Of a DNA stretch of 57,698 nt, positions 45,301 to 55,513 are shown in pieces (position 1 is the first letter of the stretch; each line of letters begins with the position of its first letter). The notes under the pieces were generated by a model, which ran no database searches, was not told the origin of the DNA, and worked only from the letters and a program-made list of their open reading frames with translations. The stretch covers positions 1-57,698 of the forward strand of contig CACXXT010000012.1 in NCBI GenBank assembly GCA_902771725.1, in the 5' to 3' direction. Both the position numbers and the translations under genes were made by a program. The DNA is from an uncultured Bacteroidales bacterium. GTDB taxonomy: Bacteria > Bacteroidota > Bacteroidia > Bacteroidales > Bacteroidaceae.

Positions 45301-48300
45301 TTCTTCACGGGCACGAACTTCGTGAACCACGATGGTTGGGGTAGCTTGTGTGACTGGGCTCTTGAAATCTCCGGCTCCAGTTGGAGATGGTCAACATCCG
45401 GTGCAGGTGGCTTCGAAGCATGGGGTAGCCAAGTCCTCAATCTTCGTCAGCCTACCTTCTATGGTCTTCCTGAAGGTTTCTACCGCCTTACATTCAACGG
45501 TTTCTACCGTGGTGGTTCGAACGCAGACCAGACCGCAGAGATGCAACGCAATGGAACAGAAAAGTCGCTCGCAATCGTCTATATGAATGATGGTGAACAA
45601 GCAGACAGCGTCCTACTCGCCAAATATACAGATGGTGCTCAAGGTGCTCTTCTGGATGTTGGCGATGAAGTACCAGTTGTACTGAACGATGCCGATGGAA
45701 ATATGGGAACCTATTACCTCCCGAACAGCCTGAATTCAGCAATTTCTTATTTCGCAAACGGCTGTTACCAAAAGACCCATGAAATGGAAATCAATACCGG
45801 TCAGCTATCGGTAGGTGTCGTTCAAACGGGCTATAGCACTGGCAACTGGATTGTGGTCTCAAACTTCAAACTCGAATTCTTGGGTAGCATCACCGACCGA
45901 AAGAACCAGTTGACAACGGCTCTTTCAACCTTGCAAGGTTACCTTGAGGATGGAAAGGCCTACGACAAGACTCTTCGTGAAGAAGGTGTAGCTCTGACAG
46001 CTACTGCAAATAATCTCTTGGCAGCCGAGGCACCCGACGGAGCAGCTATGTCCTTGATCACCAAGAGTATCAATGAACTCATTGCGAAGATAAAAGCCAG
46101 CATGGAAGCATATCAGAACTTGATGGCAACTATTGAGTCCGTGCAGCAGCGTCAAGCCATGGTCAAAGATCTGAGCGACGAGGCCAAGGCAGAAGTGGAA
46201 GCCGCTATTACTGCTGCCACTATGGGCTACAATGAAGGTTCATTCACAGCACAGGAAGTGAAGGCTGAAATTGCAGCACTCAACCAACTCGCCAATCGCC
46301 TGCTGACAAGCTATCTGGTCATCACAGTTGAGGAGGCAGGTGTTCTGAGCGATTCCATCCAGACCTATGTAACAGATTTCACGCTCGTGGAGAATCTGAA
46401 GGTCATAGGTCCGTTGAACAGCAATGATATCACGACTCTCCAGAACCTGACAGCTCTTGTGGAGGTTGACCTTTCCGAAGCACAGATTACCAACCTCAAC
46501 AGTGCTTTCCAGAACCATACAGCTCTGAAGGTCGCTATTCTGCCGAATACTTTGACAAATATCACTAGTTCACTCTTCAGTGGTTGCAGCGCTTTGGAGG
46601 ATGTCACCCTACCCGGATCCTTGAACAACATCGGCACCTACATATTTAGCGGTATATTTTCCTTGAAGCGTGTGACCCTCAAAGAGGGAGTCACAACCCT
46701 AAGCAGTTCTATGTTCCGTAATTGCTATAACCTCTCTGAAGTAAATCTGCCGAGTACTCTTCAAACAATTGGCAGCAGCGCATTCTACAATTGTTACAGT
46801 TATGCAGATATTCAATTGCCAGGCAAACTGCAGACCATTGGGAACTACGCATTTTATCGTGACAGAACAGGTGATTATTATTACAATGAGCGGTATCTTG
46901 GATATGATGAGAACGGTAATTGGTTAGGATATGCTTATGATACCATTCCCAACCTCTGTCCTAAGTTTATTGAGATTCCTGCCAGTGTCACCAGCATAGG
47001 ATACGATGCCTTCTACAATATGAGAGGTCTGGAAAGTGTCACGCTGAATGAGGGTCTTACCTCCATTGGTTACAATGCTTTCTACAACACCAGTATCCGT
47101 ACTGCTACCTTCCCCAGCACACTGACCTCTGTGGGCTATAGTGTCTTTAACAGCGGAACGCACTACACCAGTCAGTCTTTGGTTCCTCCGACAGCCAACA
47201 ATGGTTGTCCCGTGGAAGTGCCCGAGACGCTCTATGTCTCCATGCTCGCAGTGAAAGCCTACAAGCAGGCTGCTGGATGGGACAAGTTCAAGATTGTAGG
47301 TACAGATATTTTGCCTGATCAGATAACTGTTGCCAAGCAGATGACTTTGGATTTCGCCAATGCAGATGTTCCTGAAGGATATAATCCGAACATCACCATT
47401 TGGCATACGAATGTATCAGTAAGCAGCTCTTCCACCCCGACAACCCTTGGGGCACTTGACATTCGCAATGCAGGCCAGTTCACTCCTGGCTTGGTAACGC
47501 ACCAAGGTTATAATCACGCCCAGGCCAACTATTATAAGTATAACTGGGGCTATGATTACCAGCAGAGTGTAATGCCACAGTCTGCAACGTTGATAACCGA
47601 TGGAACGATGCATGCCGACAACATCGACATTACCTTGTCGCTGACCGACGGATATTGGAACTTCATCAGCGTTCCCTATGACGTTCGTGTAGGTGATATC
47701 ACTTGTGAGACAGCAGAAACTAAATGGGTCATCCGTCGTTACGACAGTGAGGCTCGTGCTGCTGGAAACCTTAACAGTACCTGGGTGAATATGACTGCTA
47801 ACGATATCCTCGAAGCAGGGAAGGGTTACATCATGCATTGCACCAACAATGTGAATTGGCTGTATAACTATGTGGTATTCCACTTCCCGGCTCTGAACAA
47901 CGAGAACAAGAATCTCATCTTCAGTGCATCTGACCGCACCATTGCATTGGGTGAATACCCGAGTGAGAGTGCCAACAACGGTGGTTGGAACCTGATAGGT
48001 AATCCTTATCCTGCCTATATTGAGCTGAGTTCTACTGACTTTGATGCTCCTATTACGGTATGGAACGGAAACAATGGCTACTGGGCTTATTCGCCATTCG
48101 ATGACAATTATATCCTCAGTCCGGGCGAAGCATTCTTCGTACAGCGTCCTTCGAACAAGGGTAATATCACATTCAGCGCAGATGCCCGTAAGAGCTACTA
48201 CGATGTCACGAACTCCACCAACTATGTGAAGGGTGAGATTCGTCAGGGTAACTCCAACCGCAGTGTCTTCAACCTCTACCTCTCCGACGGTGAGCACAGC

Positions 48301-48804
48301 GAACGCACACGTGTGGTCATCAATCCCGCAGCCTCCATGAACTACGAGGCAGAGCGCGATGCCGCTCTCTTCCCGGCAATGGATGCTTCTGCAATGCAGC
48401 TCTACAGCATTGCAGCCGGCGTACAGTATGCCATCAACGAGCGTCCCCTCGCCGACGGTTCCGTGCAGCTCGCTGCACGCTTCGCCAAGACGGGTACCTA
48501 CACCTTCACCCTCGACACCAAGGCCACCGAGAGCGTCATCCTCATCGATGAACTCGAAGGAACCGCTGTAGAACTGAACGGCACCGAGGGCTACACCTTC
48601 TCTGCCGAGGCTGGAACCGCAGACAAGCGTTTCCACCTGCTGTTTGCTGGTACTGCCGATGCTATCAACGAGCTCGCATCAGATGAGCTCAGCGGTGCAG
48701 ACGTCTTCACCCTCGATGGCAAGAAGATTGCAGGCAAGCCTTCCATCACAGGCGTTTACCTCGTTAAGAAGAATGGTAAAGTCCGTAAAGTTTCTGTAAA
48801 ATAA
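42313..48804 (+). CDS. Giant BspA-type leucine-rich-repeat surface protein, paralogue (2163 aa)
   Basis: Paralogue of the preceding protein, 2163 aa, signal peptide MKKYLFILIMSLMAGMAMQA. It has the same plan with more modules: an N-terminal beta domain (SGELYYIKNVGAGQFLTGAN), at least three CBM-like jelly-rolls beginning near residues 330, 640 and 990 (e.g. LVNPDFEAGNIDGWTTN), helical bundles between them, an LRR_5 block (about 1360-1670), and the shared C-terminal region with WNLIGNPYPAYIEL. The tail GVYLVKKNGKVRKVSVK resembles a T9SS signal. The last 500 or so residues are nearly identical in pattern to the neighbour, pointing to tandem duplication with later domain gain. Follows it by 40 nt. 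Confidence 0.85.
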   Translation: MKKYLFILIMSLMAGMAMQAHPGQQAAPLGDGDVQSEESESKWSAPVEPVLDEVGSDIRSGELYYIKNVGAGQFLTGANSWSTQISLTSAGYKDANNPPLVIQVVDTTIIMSGTSVSGYAMKVYGTQWVNGNNGERSMTNTLLFRDSEEWGFIDYNNQGRGCVWNITKRNGYYRIRTADGDIAYESLAYQYAGWYDWNGPIEVDEDGYLVSGETTVNFACWVDAETGEIDDESAHVDWLFIPVIQYQSKLKLYEARLALYDLLNEAETYGIETSRVGTTYTNEDSSIEEIENATVILIDEINRVKFLEYLGDATEENPIEATEFVLVNPDFEAGNIDGWTTNYVSGQQANNIGYQGAGYNNGDVYISQFIEAWKSDGQPWTIGDGYLQQTVYGLPQGKYVLEADAISVYQWADHTADGFIGKNPAEGVYLFIQAGNNEVRTNLATGNGAPEHFSITYVCQEGDVLTFGLKTVNATANWIAADNFKIFYYGPTTDSQTNLDLKVLVAKANGMTGMTLDVKAVLNAAVKTANDAISNDDETIKEAAISSLEAAIEKAALSIEAVKDFISVKYLPYYNAYSSLAQSGLFTDNTYSALISQIEGLRTSSSFESEEQLSTLYASVKDGWGTYIGSKTTFANATPEHPDTLTGAIINPKFSDLIGIQGQAKGWDVVWDGTGNVNESAYIAENGTTTSGYELWNTGPFRFTQTLKGLPKGCYRLLMDGYYRCGTPANAQERISTETSVVNVYLFAADATKAIHDWGLEGSETSLGLNNEYVLTLNDGRELYAPDRVVDAEVYLRNGYYIDNALDFYFDGAKEGFSFGVRKDNVIPTDWTYIDNFRLLYLGSGVDAYAEAIQSQIAEMKKVKEECILTVEGINRYNAALAAADAALAGEDVTACIAVIDQINAAALYIQEGDVLGKNVKKVIDSYVDRVQYVNTSDDWMTSYLATSVDSLYNGTYPSNAWLEKKATLVHYDWGAFIMQDAKDQASDLNPYDASAFFTGTNFVNHDGWGSLCDWALEISGSSWRWSTSGAGGFEAWGSQVLNLRQPTFYGLPEGFYRLTFNGFYRGGSNADQTAEMQRNGTEKSLAIVYMNDGEQADSVLLAKYTDGAQGALLDVGDEVPVVLNDADGNMGTYYLPNSLNSAISYFANGCYQKTHEMEINTGQLSVGVVQTGYSTGNWIVVSNFKLEFLGSITDRKNQLTTALSTLQGYLEDGKAYDKTLREEGVALTATANNLLAAEAPDGAAMSLITKSINELIAKIKASMEAYQNLMATIESVQQRQAMVKDLSDEAKAEVEAAITAATMGYNEGSFTAQEVKAEIAALNQLANRLLTSYLVITVEEAGVLSDSIQTYVTDFTLVENLKVIGPLNSNDITTLQNLTALVEVDLSEAQITNLNSAFQNHTALKVAILPNTLTNITSSLFSGCSALEDVTLPGSLNNIGTYIFSGIFSLKRVTLKEGVTTLSSSMFRNCYNLSEVNLPSTLQTIGSSAFYNCYSYADIQLPGKLQTIGNYAFYRDRTGDYYYNERYLGYDENGNWLGYAYDTIPNLCPKFIEIPASVTSIGYDAFYNMRGLESVTLNEGLTSIGYNAFYNTSIRTATFPSTLTSVGYSVFNSGTHYTSQSLVPPTANNGCPVEVPETLYVSMLAVKAYKQAAGWDKFKIVGTDILPDQITVAKQMTLDFANADVPEGYNPNITIWHTNVSVSSSSTPTTLGALDIRNAGQFTPGLVTHQGYNHAQANYYKYNWGYDYQQSVMPQSATLITDGTMHADNIDITLSLTDGYWNFISVPYDVRVGDITCETAETKWVIRRYDSEARAAGNLNSTWVNMTANDILEAGKGYIMHCTNNVNWLYNYVVFHFPALNNENKNLIFSASDRTIALGEYPSESANNGGWNLIGNPYPAYIELSSTDFDAPITVWNGNNGYWAYSPFDDNYILSPGEAFFVQRPSNKGNITFSADARKSYYDVTNSTNYVKGEIRQGNSNRSVFNLYLSDGEHSERTRVVINPAASMNYEAERDAALFPAMDASAMQLYSIAAGVQYAINERPLADGSVQLAARFAKTGTYTFTLDTKATESVILIDELEGTAVELNGTEGYTFSAEAGTADKRFHLLFAGTADAINELASDELSGADVFTLDGKKIAGKPSITGVYLVKKNGKVRKVSVK

Positions 48805-48824
48805 ATCTCTAAATCATATAAGTC

Positions 48825-51800
48825 ATGATACGAAAATCATTCAGCATTTTGTTCCTCTGGCTCTTTGCTATGGTCGGAGTGGCGCAGACGGATGGCTATG
48901 ACCCCGTCAACCCGCCCAACCCAGATGTGCAGGCAACGACCTATTTGTTGGCGACTTCGGTTCAGCCGGCTCAGGCTGGCTCGACCAATGTGTCGGGCAG
49001 TAAATACTCGGCCGGATCCAGCGTGTATGTATATACCTCCAGAAATAACGGGTATGTGTTCAAGCACTGGACAGACGGCACCAACATCGTCTCTACGAGC
49101 ACCAGTTTCTACTACACGATGCCTGCCGGCAACGCCCACCTGACAGCTGTCTATGAGTACAACCCCAACTCGCCAGACAACCCCAGCGGCGACTACACGC
49201 GGTCTCACGCGCTGGCTCTGAAGGCATCGCCCTCACAAGGCGGATCGTTCAACTACAACAACAATGGAGAATACAAGCAGGGAGAGCAGTTATCCCTGTA
49301 CGCCTACTCCAATACGAACTATGTCTTCAAGCATTGGGAATATCAGGGCAAGGTCGTGAGCACCAATAGAAACTACAACTTCACCATGCCCGACGTCAAC
49401 GCAGAACTGGTAGCTGTCTTTGAATACAACCCCACCAGTCCTCAGGATCCCGGCACCAACTCCTGGAATGCCGAGACGGGTGAACTCATCATAGATGCAT
49501 TTGAGCAGGACAATCTCTCCAGTGCCATCTACAATGTCACCGGCGGAAGCACCAACTCCGTTCAGACCCTGATTGTGAATGGCAAAGTCAGCAACTACGA
49601 CATCGGCAACATGGCGAGCTATCCCTTCTCCGTGGTAGATTTCAGCCGCTGCGCCGGAGCTACTTCCGTTCCCTCATGGAGTTTTGAGAACAATTCCACG
49701 CTTACTTCCATCTCATTGCCCAGCAGCATCACGGACATCGGGTACTATGCGTTCTCCGGCTGCTCGAGCCTGACCAGCGTCAGCTGCTATGCCACCGTTC
49801 CTCCCACCCTGGGAACCAATGTCTTCAACGGCATCAAGGAACAGCTCGTGGTCTTCGTGCCTGCCACCAGCATCGACCTCTATCAGGAGGCTACGGGGTG
49901 GAAGGACCTGACCATCCTGCCATTGTCCAGCCAGGTGAACGCCCTTGAGGTGAACTTGCCTGCGGGCAGCGACGACGGCCGCTTCAAGAATATGTTCATC
50001 GAACTGGTGAACGCCAACAGCGGACAGCGTATGCGCTACGTCATCAGCGACCGCACGGCCTACACCTTCCAGAACCTGATGCACAACACCAAGTGGAACG
50101 TCTACGTGAAGAACGCCACAGGACAGGTGCTCGGTCAGATGGAAAACATCGAGATGCAGACCAGCGACCGCAGCGTGACCTTCCCAAGTCTGATAGAACC
50201 TCAAACCATCAAGGCTGTGGTGAAGACTCCCGACGGCACCGACGTCAGCGGTCAGATGACTTTCACCTGGATGACTGCCGACGGCACCTACCTGGCTCAA
50301 GGAGCCAGCGTCAGCGGCATCCTTCCCATCGATGACGCTACCGTCATCCTTCGCACCACCCTGCCACAGGCTCTGGCCATGCAGTACCAGTTGCTCTCCG
50401 ACACCACCTTTGTGGTGCAGACTTCGGGCAACACCATCACCCAGACCCTCGTAGCCCTGCCCACAGCCAAGCTGACGGGTACCGTACGTGACGTGCTGAC
50501 GAACGCAGTACTCGGCGGAGCCAACGTCACCGTTTCGCAGACGTTGAACGGCAAATACAGCAAAGCCTTCACGACTACGGCTAACGCACAGGGTGTCTAT
50601 AGCCTCGATGCATTCTACGCCCCCACCAGCATCACCGCTGTGGCCACAGACTATATCAGTCAAACCGTTCTCTACGACTCCCTCACGATAGAGAACGGCG
50701 TGGCCACACTGGAGGACATCGCGCTGAAGAGCATCAATGGTGCCACCATCACCCTGAACTTCACCTACACGCCCGCGGCACTTAGCGGTTCTGCTGCCGA
50801 GACCCAGACCTACTACAGCGACTACCAGAACGTGGCCTACGCTATCCGCGACATCACCACGGGGCAGGACATCAAGCAGTTCAACGTGCAGTATCCGAAG
50901 ATTGTCTTGCTGGAGGACGTAGCGCTCGGCGACAGCCTGCAGCTCACCGCCACCAGCAAGACGGGAAGCTTCATGCCCGTGGTAGCCAAAAGTAAGGTCA
51001 ACGATATGAACCGCGCAGAAGTCACTTTCGACATCAAGCAGCTCGGTCAGATCAGCGCCACCTTCGTCTCCACGGAGAACAGCGCTGTCAACGGCATCCT
51101 CTACGACAGCAAGGGCAAGTTCGTAAAGAACGTTGCATACTCCAACGCCGCCCTCAGCTTCAAGGAATTGACCGATGGTGACTACACCCTCATAACGATG
51201 GGCAACAGCAAGCTCTTCAACACCATCTACGACCTGAGCAAGTTTGAGCAAGCTGGTTTGAAAGACGGCACGGACTATGTCGCTACTCCGGTTAAGGTGC
51301 AGAGCGGCGTTATCTCTGCCGTGAAGACCAGCTACGTTCCCTTCTTCGACGAGAGCAAGCTGTACTACACAGGCAGCAACACCAGCTTCACCGTCAACAA
51401 GACACAGATTACTGCCGGTAACTACCTGACCATCAACAGCCGCATCGACTTCAAGTCGCTCTATGCCAATGAAGTCTCCAATGTGCGACTCGTCGTGGAT
51501 CTGCCCAGCACCTGTTCCTTGGTTGACAACTCCGTCATGGTGGGTAACGGGCTAAGCACCTACATCTCCGCAGCCGGTCGTGTTACCATTCCGGTGGACA
51601 ACCTCAACGACCGCATCCGCTTCTGCGTGATTCCTACTGCCGGTGGTGACTATGCTCCCAGCGCCTACGTTCAGTTCACCTACAACGACCAGGATGTGAC
51701 CCAGCCTATAGGTAACGCCAACTTTACAGTGAAGGATTTGAGTATCAACGTACCAAAAACGGTAGCAAGAACGAGTGTACCCATCAGCGGTACTGCTGTC

Positions 51801-54800
51801 GGTAAGTCCAAAGTGGAAATCTATGACAATGGTATGCTGATCGGTGAGACCATTTCACTTGCCAACGGTACGTGGGCCACAACTTGCGAGCTATTCCAAC
51901 CAGAGAATCTTTCCACCCATCAAATTTACGCGAAAGTGACAACGTTGATGGGATTGGAAATGCAGTCTGAAACGATGGCCTGCCTGTATGACAAAGATGC
52001 CGTGCAAGTAAATAAAGTGACGATGATAAATACTGCGCACCCCGCTACATCTCTGAACCTATGCAACTATGTGACGGTTTTCGATTTTCAGGATCCTCAG
52101 AAGCCAATAGCTCCCTATTGGTACTGGCCGAGTTATCCTGATTTCACCTTCCTCGTGGACATTGATTATAATGATGTTCAACTTATTCCTTTCGTCTGGT
52201 TGCATGTCTTTACGTCCGATGGCAACACCCGCTCCTTGAGAGTTAATTACGACGAAAGCAAGGACTGCTGGATTACCACTGCGAAGTTCACGTCTGAAGC
52301 ACTCCCGACTCGCGTATCTGTAACCATTGAAAATATGGTCTTCGATCCATCTATTGACGCTACTTATGAAGTGCTCATGGATGAATACGTCGGCGACATA
52401 GAGCTCAACGAGACTGTCGAAGGCGAAGACGGAAGCACGACTTCCACCTATACAGATGGTAATGGCGATGATATAGCCTCCGTCACATCCTATGAATCTG
52501 ACGAGACCGTGGACGACCTCCTGAATGAACTCAAAGAAGATGGCTTCGTTGAAGACGAACTTCTTGATGATGACTCCGATTACGTTCCTGAAGACGACGA
52601 GGATGTCCTAGACGAAGACGTGAAGGTGCTGACCGATCCAGAATCTGGGTCTATGGCCTTCATCGTTCCTGGCATTACAACAAAACCGTATGTTGTCATT
52701 GTTCGTCTTATCCAAGAAGAAGGCAAGGAGTCCTCTACCGAACTAATTTCATCAATCATCACAAGGGAATGGAAGAGCTTCTTCCGCACCTATTTTGATC
52801 CGGCTACATGCTCTCAGATTACAGAATATTTAAAATATACCGAACATCTTGATAAGTACGTAACGATTATCACCTCCTCTCGTGTCGCATATACATTATT
52901 TGTAGACTACACGAAACTTCCTCCTGGAACAAAGATTCCGAGGAAACAGATTCTTGCAAAAATCAGAAGAATACGTCACTCATCCAAGCGCTACACCACC
53001 AAGACCAAAGAGGTAACTGTTGTGCCAAAGAGTTGTCCCCCGCCCCCACCTCCACCTCCGCCACTGCCTCCACACCATCCCATTTGTCCTGTCATGGACC
53101 CCTCCGGCTACGTCTACGAAGGTGTACACAGCAACCGCCTCGAAGGTGTGACTGCTACGGCTTACTACAAGGAAACCGGCGAGGATATGTACGGCGATCC
53201 GTATGAGAAGGAAGTGCTGTGGGATGCTGCTGAGTATGCTCAGGAGAACCCGCTGTTCACCGACGAATTCGGAATGTATGCCTGGGATGTTCCTCAGGGA
53301 CTCTGGCGCGTGAAGTTCGAGAAGGAAGGCTATCAGACCACTTATTCCGAGTGGCTGCCCGTGCCTCCTCCACAGCTCGATGTCAACATCGCCATGACCC
53401 AGGACCGTCAGCCCGAAGTCAAGGAAGCCAAGGCTTACGAGGACGGTGTGGAAATCGAGTTCGACAAGTATATGCTGCCCGAAAACCTCACTACCGACAA
53501 CATCATCGTCAAGAAGAATGGCGAGAAGATAGAGGATGGTACCATCGAACTGCTCAATGCCGAGAACCCCGACGGCAGCAGCGATGGCGACAACGGTGCC
53601 AAGCAGGCTCCAAGCCGCAGGGCTACCGGTTCCGCAGAAAACGTCCTCGCCTCGAAGGTGAAGTTCGTGGTGCCCGATGGCACACAGCTGCTCAGCACCG
53701 ATGAGGTGACGCTCATTGTCACCACGGGCGTGAAGAGCTATGTAGGACTGCCCATGCAGGAGACCTACACCCAGACCTTCGACGTCGAGAAAGCCGTTCG
53801 CAAGATTTCTGCAGACTCACTGCTGACCGTGCTCTACGAAGGAACACGTACCCTGCAGGTGAGCGCTCTGCCCGGCGATGCCGCAGCAGGCAAGACCTTA
53901 CGTGTGCGTCCGCTCTCCACCCTCATTGCCGACATCTCCGGCGAGGGTCTGACCTTGCAGGAAGACGGCTCGTCCACCATCACCCTGGACGAGGAAGGCC
54001 AGGCCACGCTGACCGTCAGCGGTGAACTGCCCGGCTCCACAGCCTTGCAGTTCAGCATCGACGACACCAAAGCCGAGGGTCAGACCCTGGTGAAGGTGCA
54101 GCAAGCGGCCTCTCTCGTCACTCCGAATCCTCGTGCTTCCCGCGCTTCCGGCAGCGCCGTCTATCGCGGCACGCTCATCAGCCTCAGCTGCGAGGATGAG
54201 AACGCCAAGATCTGGTACACCTTAGATGGTACGTGTCCGTGCGATCCCGCCACGGCTCTGGTCTACAGCCAGCCCATCGCCATCAACGACGATGCCGTGA
54301 CCATCAAGGCCATGGCCCAGGCCGAAGGCTTCGAAGAGAGCGAAGTGGTGACCTTCGAGTACACCGCCAAGAAGAACAACCAGGAACTCGCACTCAGCGA
54401 AGGCTGGACTTGGATTTCGCATAACGTAGCCGACAACCTCGCCGTAAGCACCTTCCCGGAGAAGACCCTTGAGCTGAAGAGCCAGACTCGCGGTGTCATC
54501 CGCGACGCAGTGCTCGGCCTCTTCGGTAACCTCCAGGAACTGACTCCCACGGAAGCTTATAAAGTCAAGATGTCTGCCAGTGCAACACTGCCCGTCAGCG
54601 GCGATGCCTTCAATGCCTCGAAGGGTATCATCAGCCTCAGCAAGGGCTGGAACTGGATTGGCTACCCGATGGATCAGATCATGACTCCCACGGAGGCTCT
54701 GGTCAACCTCTCTGCTTCCGAAGGCGACATGCTGGTAGGCATGTCTGGTTCGGCGGACTACGTCAACGGCACTTGGATTGGAGACCTCGAGGCTATGACA

Positions 54801-55487
54801 CCAGGTCTGGGTTATATGCTCAAGACCAGTGCTCCGGCCGAGTTGCTCTACAACACCGGCATCGTCTCGAAGGCTGCATCGCAGGTCCGCGGACGTCTGA
54901 ATATCAACCGCTCGCCTTGGAGCGTGGACGAACACCGCTATTCCAACGTGATGCCCATGCGCGCTCAGCTCTTCCGCGAGTCCGGACAAACGGACGACGA
55001 CGAATACACTGTGGCTGCCTTTGCCGGCACGGAATGCCGTGGCATCGGTAAGTACGTGCAGGGTGTCATCTTCATGAACGTTCATGGCGAAGGTGCTGAA
55101 GACATCACCTTCCAGGCTGTGCACAACGAGAAGGAGTACATCGTGGATATCCAGGAGACACTGCCCTTCAAGTCCGATGCCGTAGGCAGCTACCGCGAGC
55201 CCTATGTCCTGCACCTCGGCGACGAGACCGTGGGCGTGGCAGAGCGCTACAGCCAACTCGGAGTATGGCCCACCATGGCAACGACGGAAATTACCGTAAG
55301 CCTGGGTGGCAAGCCCATCGACCGTCTGACGCTGACCAGCACCGACGGCAAGATGGTGCGTGCGAAGGCTTCCGGTCAGACGCAGGAAATCATCAATGTG
55401 ACGAACCTGCCGGCCGGTGTCTACATCGTAGCAGCCCAGAGCGGCAACGAGTACTTCTACAAGAAGATAATGAAAGTGAATAAATAA
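48825..55487 (+). CDS. Giant mosaic surface protein with T9SS tail (2220 aa)
   Basis: 2220 aa, signal peptide MIRKSFSILFLWLFAMVGVA. In order: two divergent InlB-B-type repeats (about 40-118 and 128-205, each with YVFKHW and a TMP..A.L.AVYEYNP end); a short LRR_5 block (280-335); a carboxypeptidase-regulatory-like domain (about 549-620); long beta domains; a very acidic stretch (about 1228-1270); a proline run of nine (near 1407) with flanking Cys; a second regulatory-like domain beginning DPSGYVYEGVHSNRLEGVTA; a chitobiase C-terminal-like domain (about 1762-1850, WYTLDGTCPC); a domain shared with the next protein (about 2026-2110); and a typical T9SS type A tail (LTSTDGKMVRA...LPAGVYIVAAQ...KIMKVNK). 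A cell-surface or adhesion role is inferred. Confidence 0.85.
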   Translation: MIRKSFSILFLWLFAMVGVAQTDGYDPVNPPNPDVQATTYLLATSVQPAQAGSTNVSGSKYSAGSSVYVYTSRNNGYVFKHWTDGTNIVSTSTSFYYTMPAGNAHLTAVYEYNPNSPDNPSGDYTRSHALALKASPSQGGSFNYNNNGEYKQGEQLSLYAYSNTNYVFKHWEYQGKVVSTNRNYNFTMPDVNAELVAVFEYNPTSPQDPGTNSWNAETGELIIDAFEQDNLSSAIYNVTGGSTNSVQTLIVNGKVSNYDIGNMASYPFSVVDFSRCAGATSVPSWSFENNSTLTSISLPSSITDIGYYAFSGCSSLTSVSCYATVPPTLGTNVFNGIKEQLVVFVPATSIDLYQEATGWKDLTILPLSSQVNALEVNLPAGSDDGRFKNMFIELVNANSGQRMRYVISDRTAYTFQNLMHNTKWNVYVKNATGQVLGQMENIEMQTSDRSVTFPSLIEPQTIKAVVKTPDGTDVSGQMTFTWMTADGTYLAQGASVSGILPIDDATVILRTTLPQALAMQYQLLSDTTFVVQTSGNTITQTLVALPTAKLTGTVRDVLTNAVLGGANVTVSQTLNGKYSKAFTTTANAQGVYSLDAFYAPTSITAVATDYISQTVLYDSLTIENGVATLEDIALKSINGATITLNFTYTPAALSGSAAETQTYYSDYQNVAYAIRDITTGQDIKQFNVQYPKIVLLEDVALGDSLQLTATSKTGSFMPVVAKSKVNDMNRAEVTFDIKQLGQISATFVSTENSAVNGILYDSKGKFVKNVAYSNAALSFKELTDGDYTLITMGNSKLFNTIYDLSKFEQAGLKDGTDYVATPVKVQSGVISAVKTSYVPFFDESKLYYTGSNTSFTVNKTQITAGNYLTINSRIDFKSLYANEVSNVRLVVDLPSTCSLVDNSVMVGNGLSTYISAAGRVTIPVDNLNDRIRFCVIPTAGGDYAPSAYVQFTYNDQDVTQPIGNANFTVKDLSINVPKTVARTSVPISGTAVGKSKVEIYDNGMLIGETISLANGTWATTCELFQPENLSTHQIYAKVTTLMGLEMQSETMACLYDKDAVQVNKVTMINTAHPATSLNLCNYVTVFDFQDPQKPIAPYWYWPSYPDFTFLVDIDYNDVQLIPFVWLHVFTSDGNTRSLRVNYDESKDCWITTAKFTSEALPTRVSVTIENMVFDPSIDATYEVLMDEYVGDIELNETVEGEDGSTTSTYTDGNGDDIASVTSYESDETVDDLLNELKEDGFVEDELLDDDSDYVPEDDEDVLDEDVKVLTDPESGSMAFIVPGITTKPYVVIVRLIQEEGKESSTELISSIITREWKSFFRTYFDPATCSQITEYLKYTEHLDKYVTIITSSRVAYTLFVDYTKLPPGTKIPRKQILAKIRRIRHSSKRYTTKTKEVTVVPKSCPPPPPPPPPLPPHHPICPVMDPSGYVYEGVHSNRLEGVTATAYYKETGEDMYGDPYEKEVLWDAAEYAQENPLFTDEFGMYAWDVPQGLWRVKFEKEGYQTTYSEWLPVPPPQLDVNIAMTQDRQPEVKEAKAYEDGVEIEFDKYMLPENLTTDNIIVKKNGEKIEDGTIELLNAENPDGSSDGDNGAKQAPSRRATGSAENVLASKVKFVVPDGTQLLSTDEVTLIVTTGVKSYVGLPMQETYTQTFDVEKAVRKISADSLLTVLYEGTRTLQVSALPGDAAAGKTLRVRPLSTLIADISGEGLTLQEDGSSTITLDEEGQATLTVSGELPGSTALQFSIDDTKAEGQTLVKVQQAASLVTPNPRASRASGSAVYRGTLISLSCEDENAKIWYTLDGTCPCDPATALVYSQPIAINDDAVTIKAMAQAEGFEESEVVTFEYTAKKNNQELALSEGWTWISHNVADNLAVSTFPEKTLELKSQTRGVIRDAVLGLFGNLQELTPTEAYKVKMSASATLPVSGDAFNASKGIISLSKGWNWIGYPMDQIMTPTEALVNLSASEGDMLVGMSGSADYVNGTWIGDLEAMTPGLGYMLKTSAPAELLYNTGIVSKAASQVRGRLNINRSPWSVDEHRYSNVMPMRAQLFRESGQTDDDEYTVAAFAGTECRGIGKYVQGVIFMNVHGEGAEDITFQAVHNEKEYIVDIQETLPFKSDAVGSYREPYVLHLGDETVGVAERYSQLGVWPTMATTEITVSLGGKPIDRLTLTSTDGKMVRAKASGQTQEIINVTNLPAGVYIVAAQSGNEYFYKKIMKVNK

Positions 55488-55513
55488 TGTTAACGTAAAG
55501 ATTTGAATCCCCT

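Noticed and set aside
49713..51251. 512-aa open frame antisense to the 2220-aa gene
   Set aside because: Shadow frame from biased codon use; low-complexity Val/Gly/His composition and no start context. The sense protein has clear domains.
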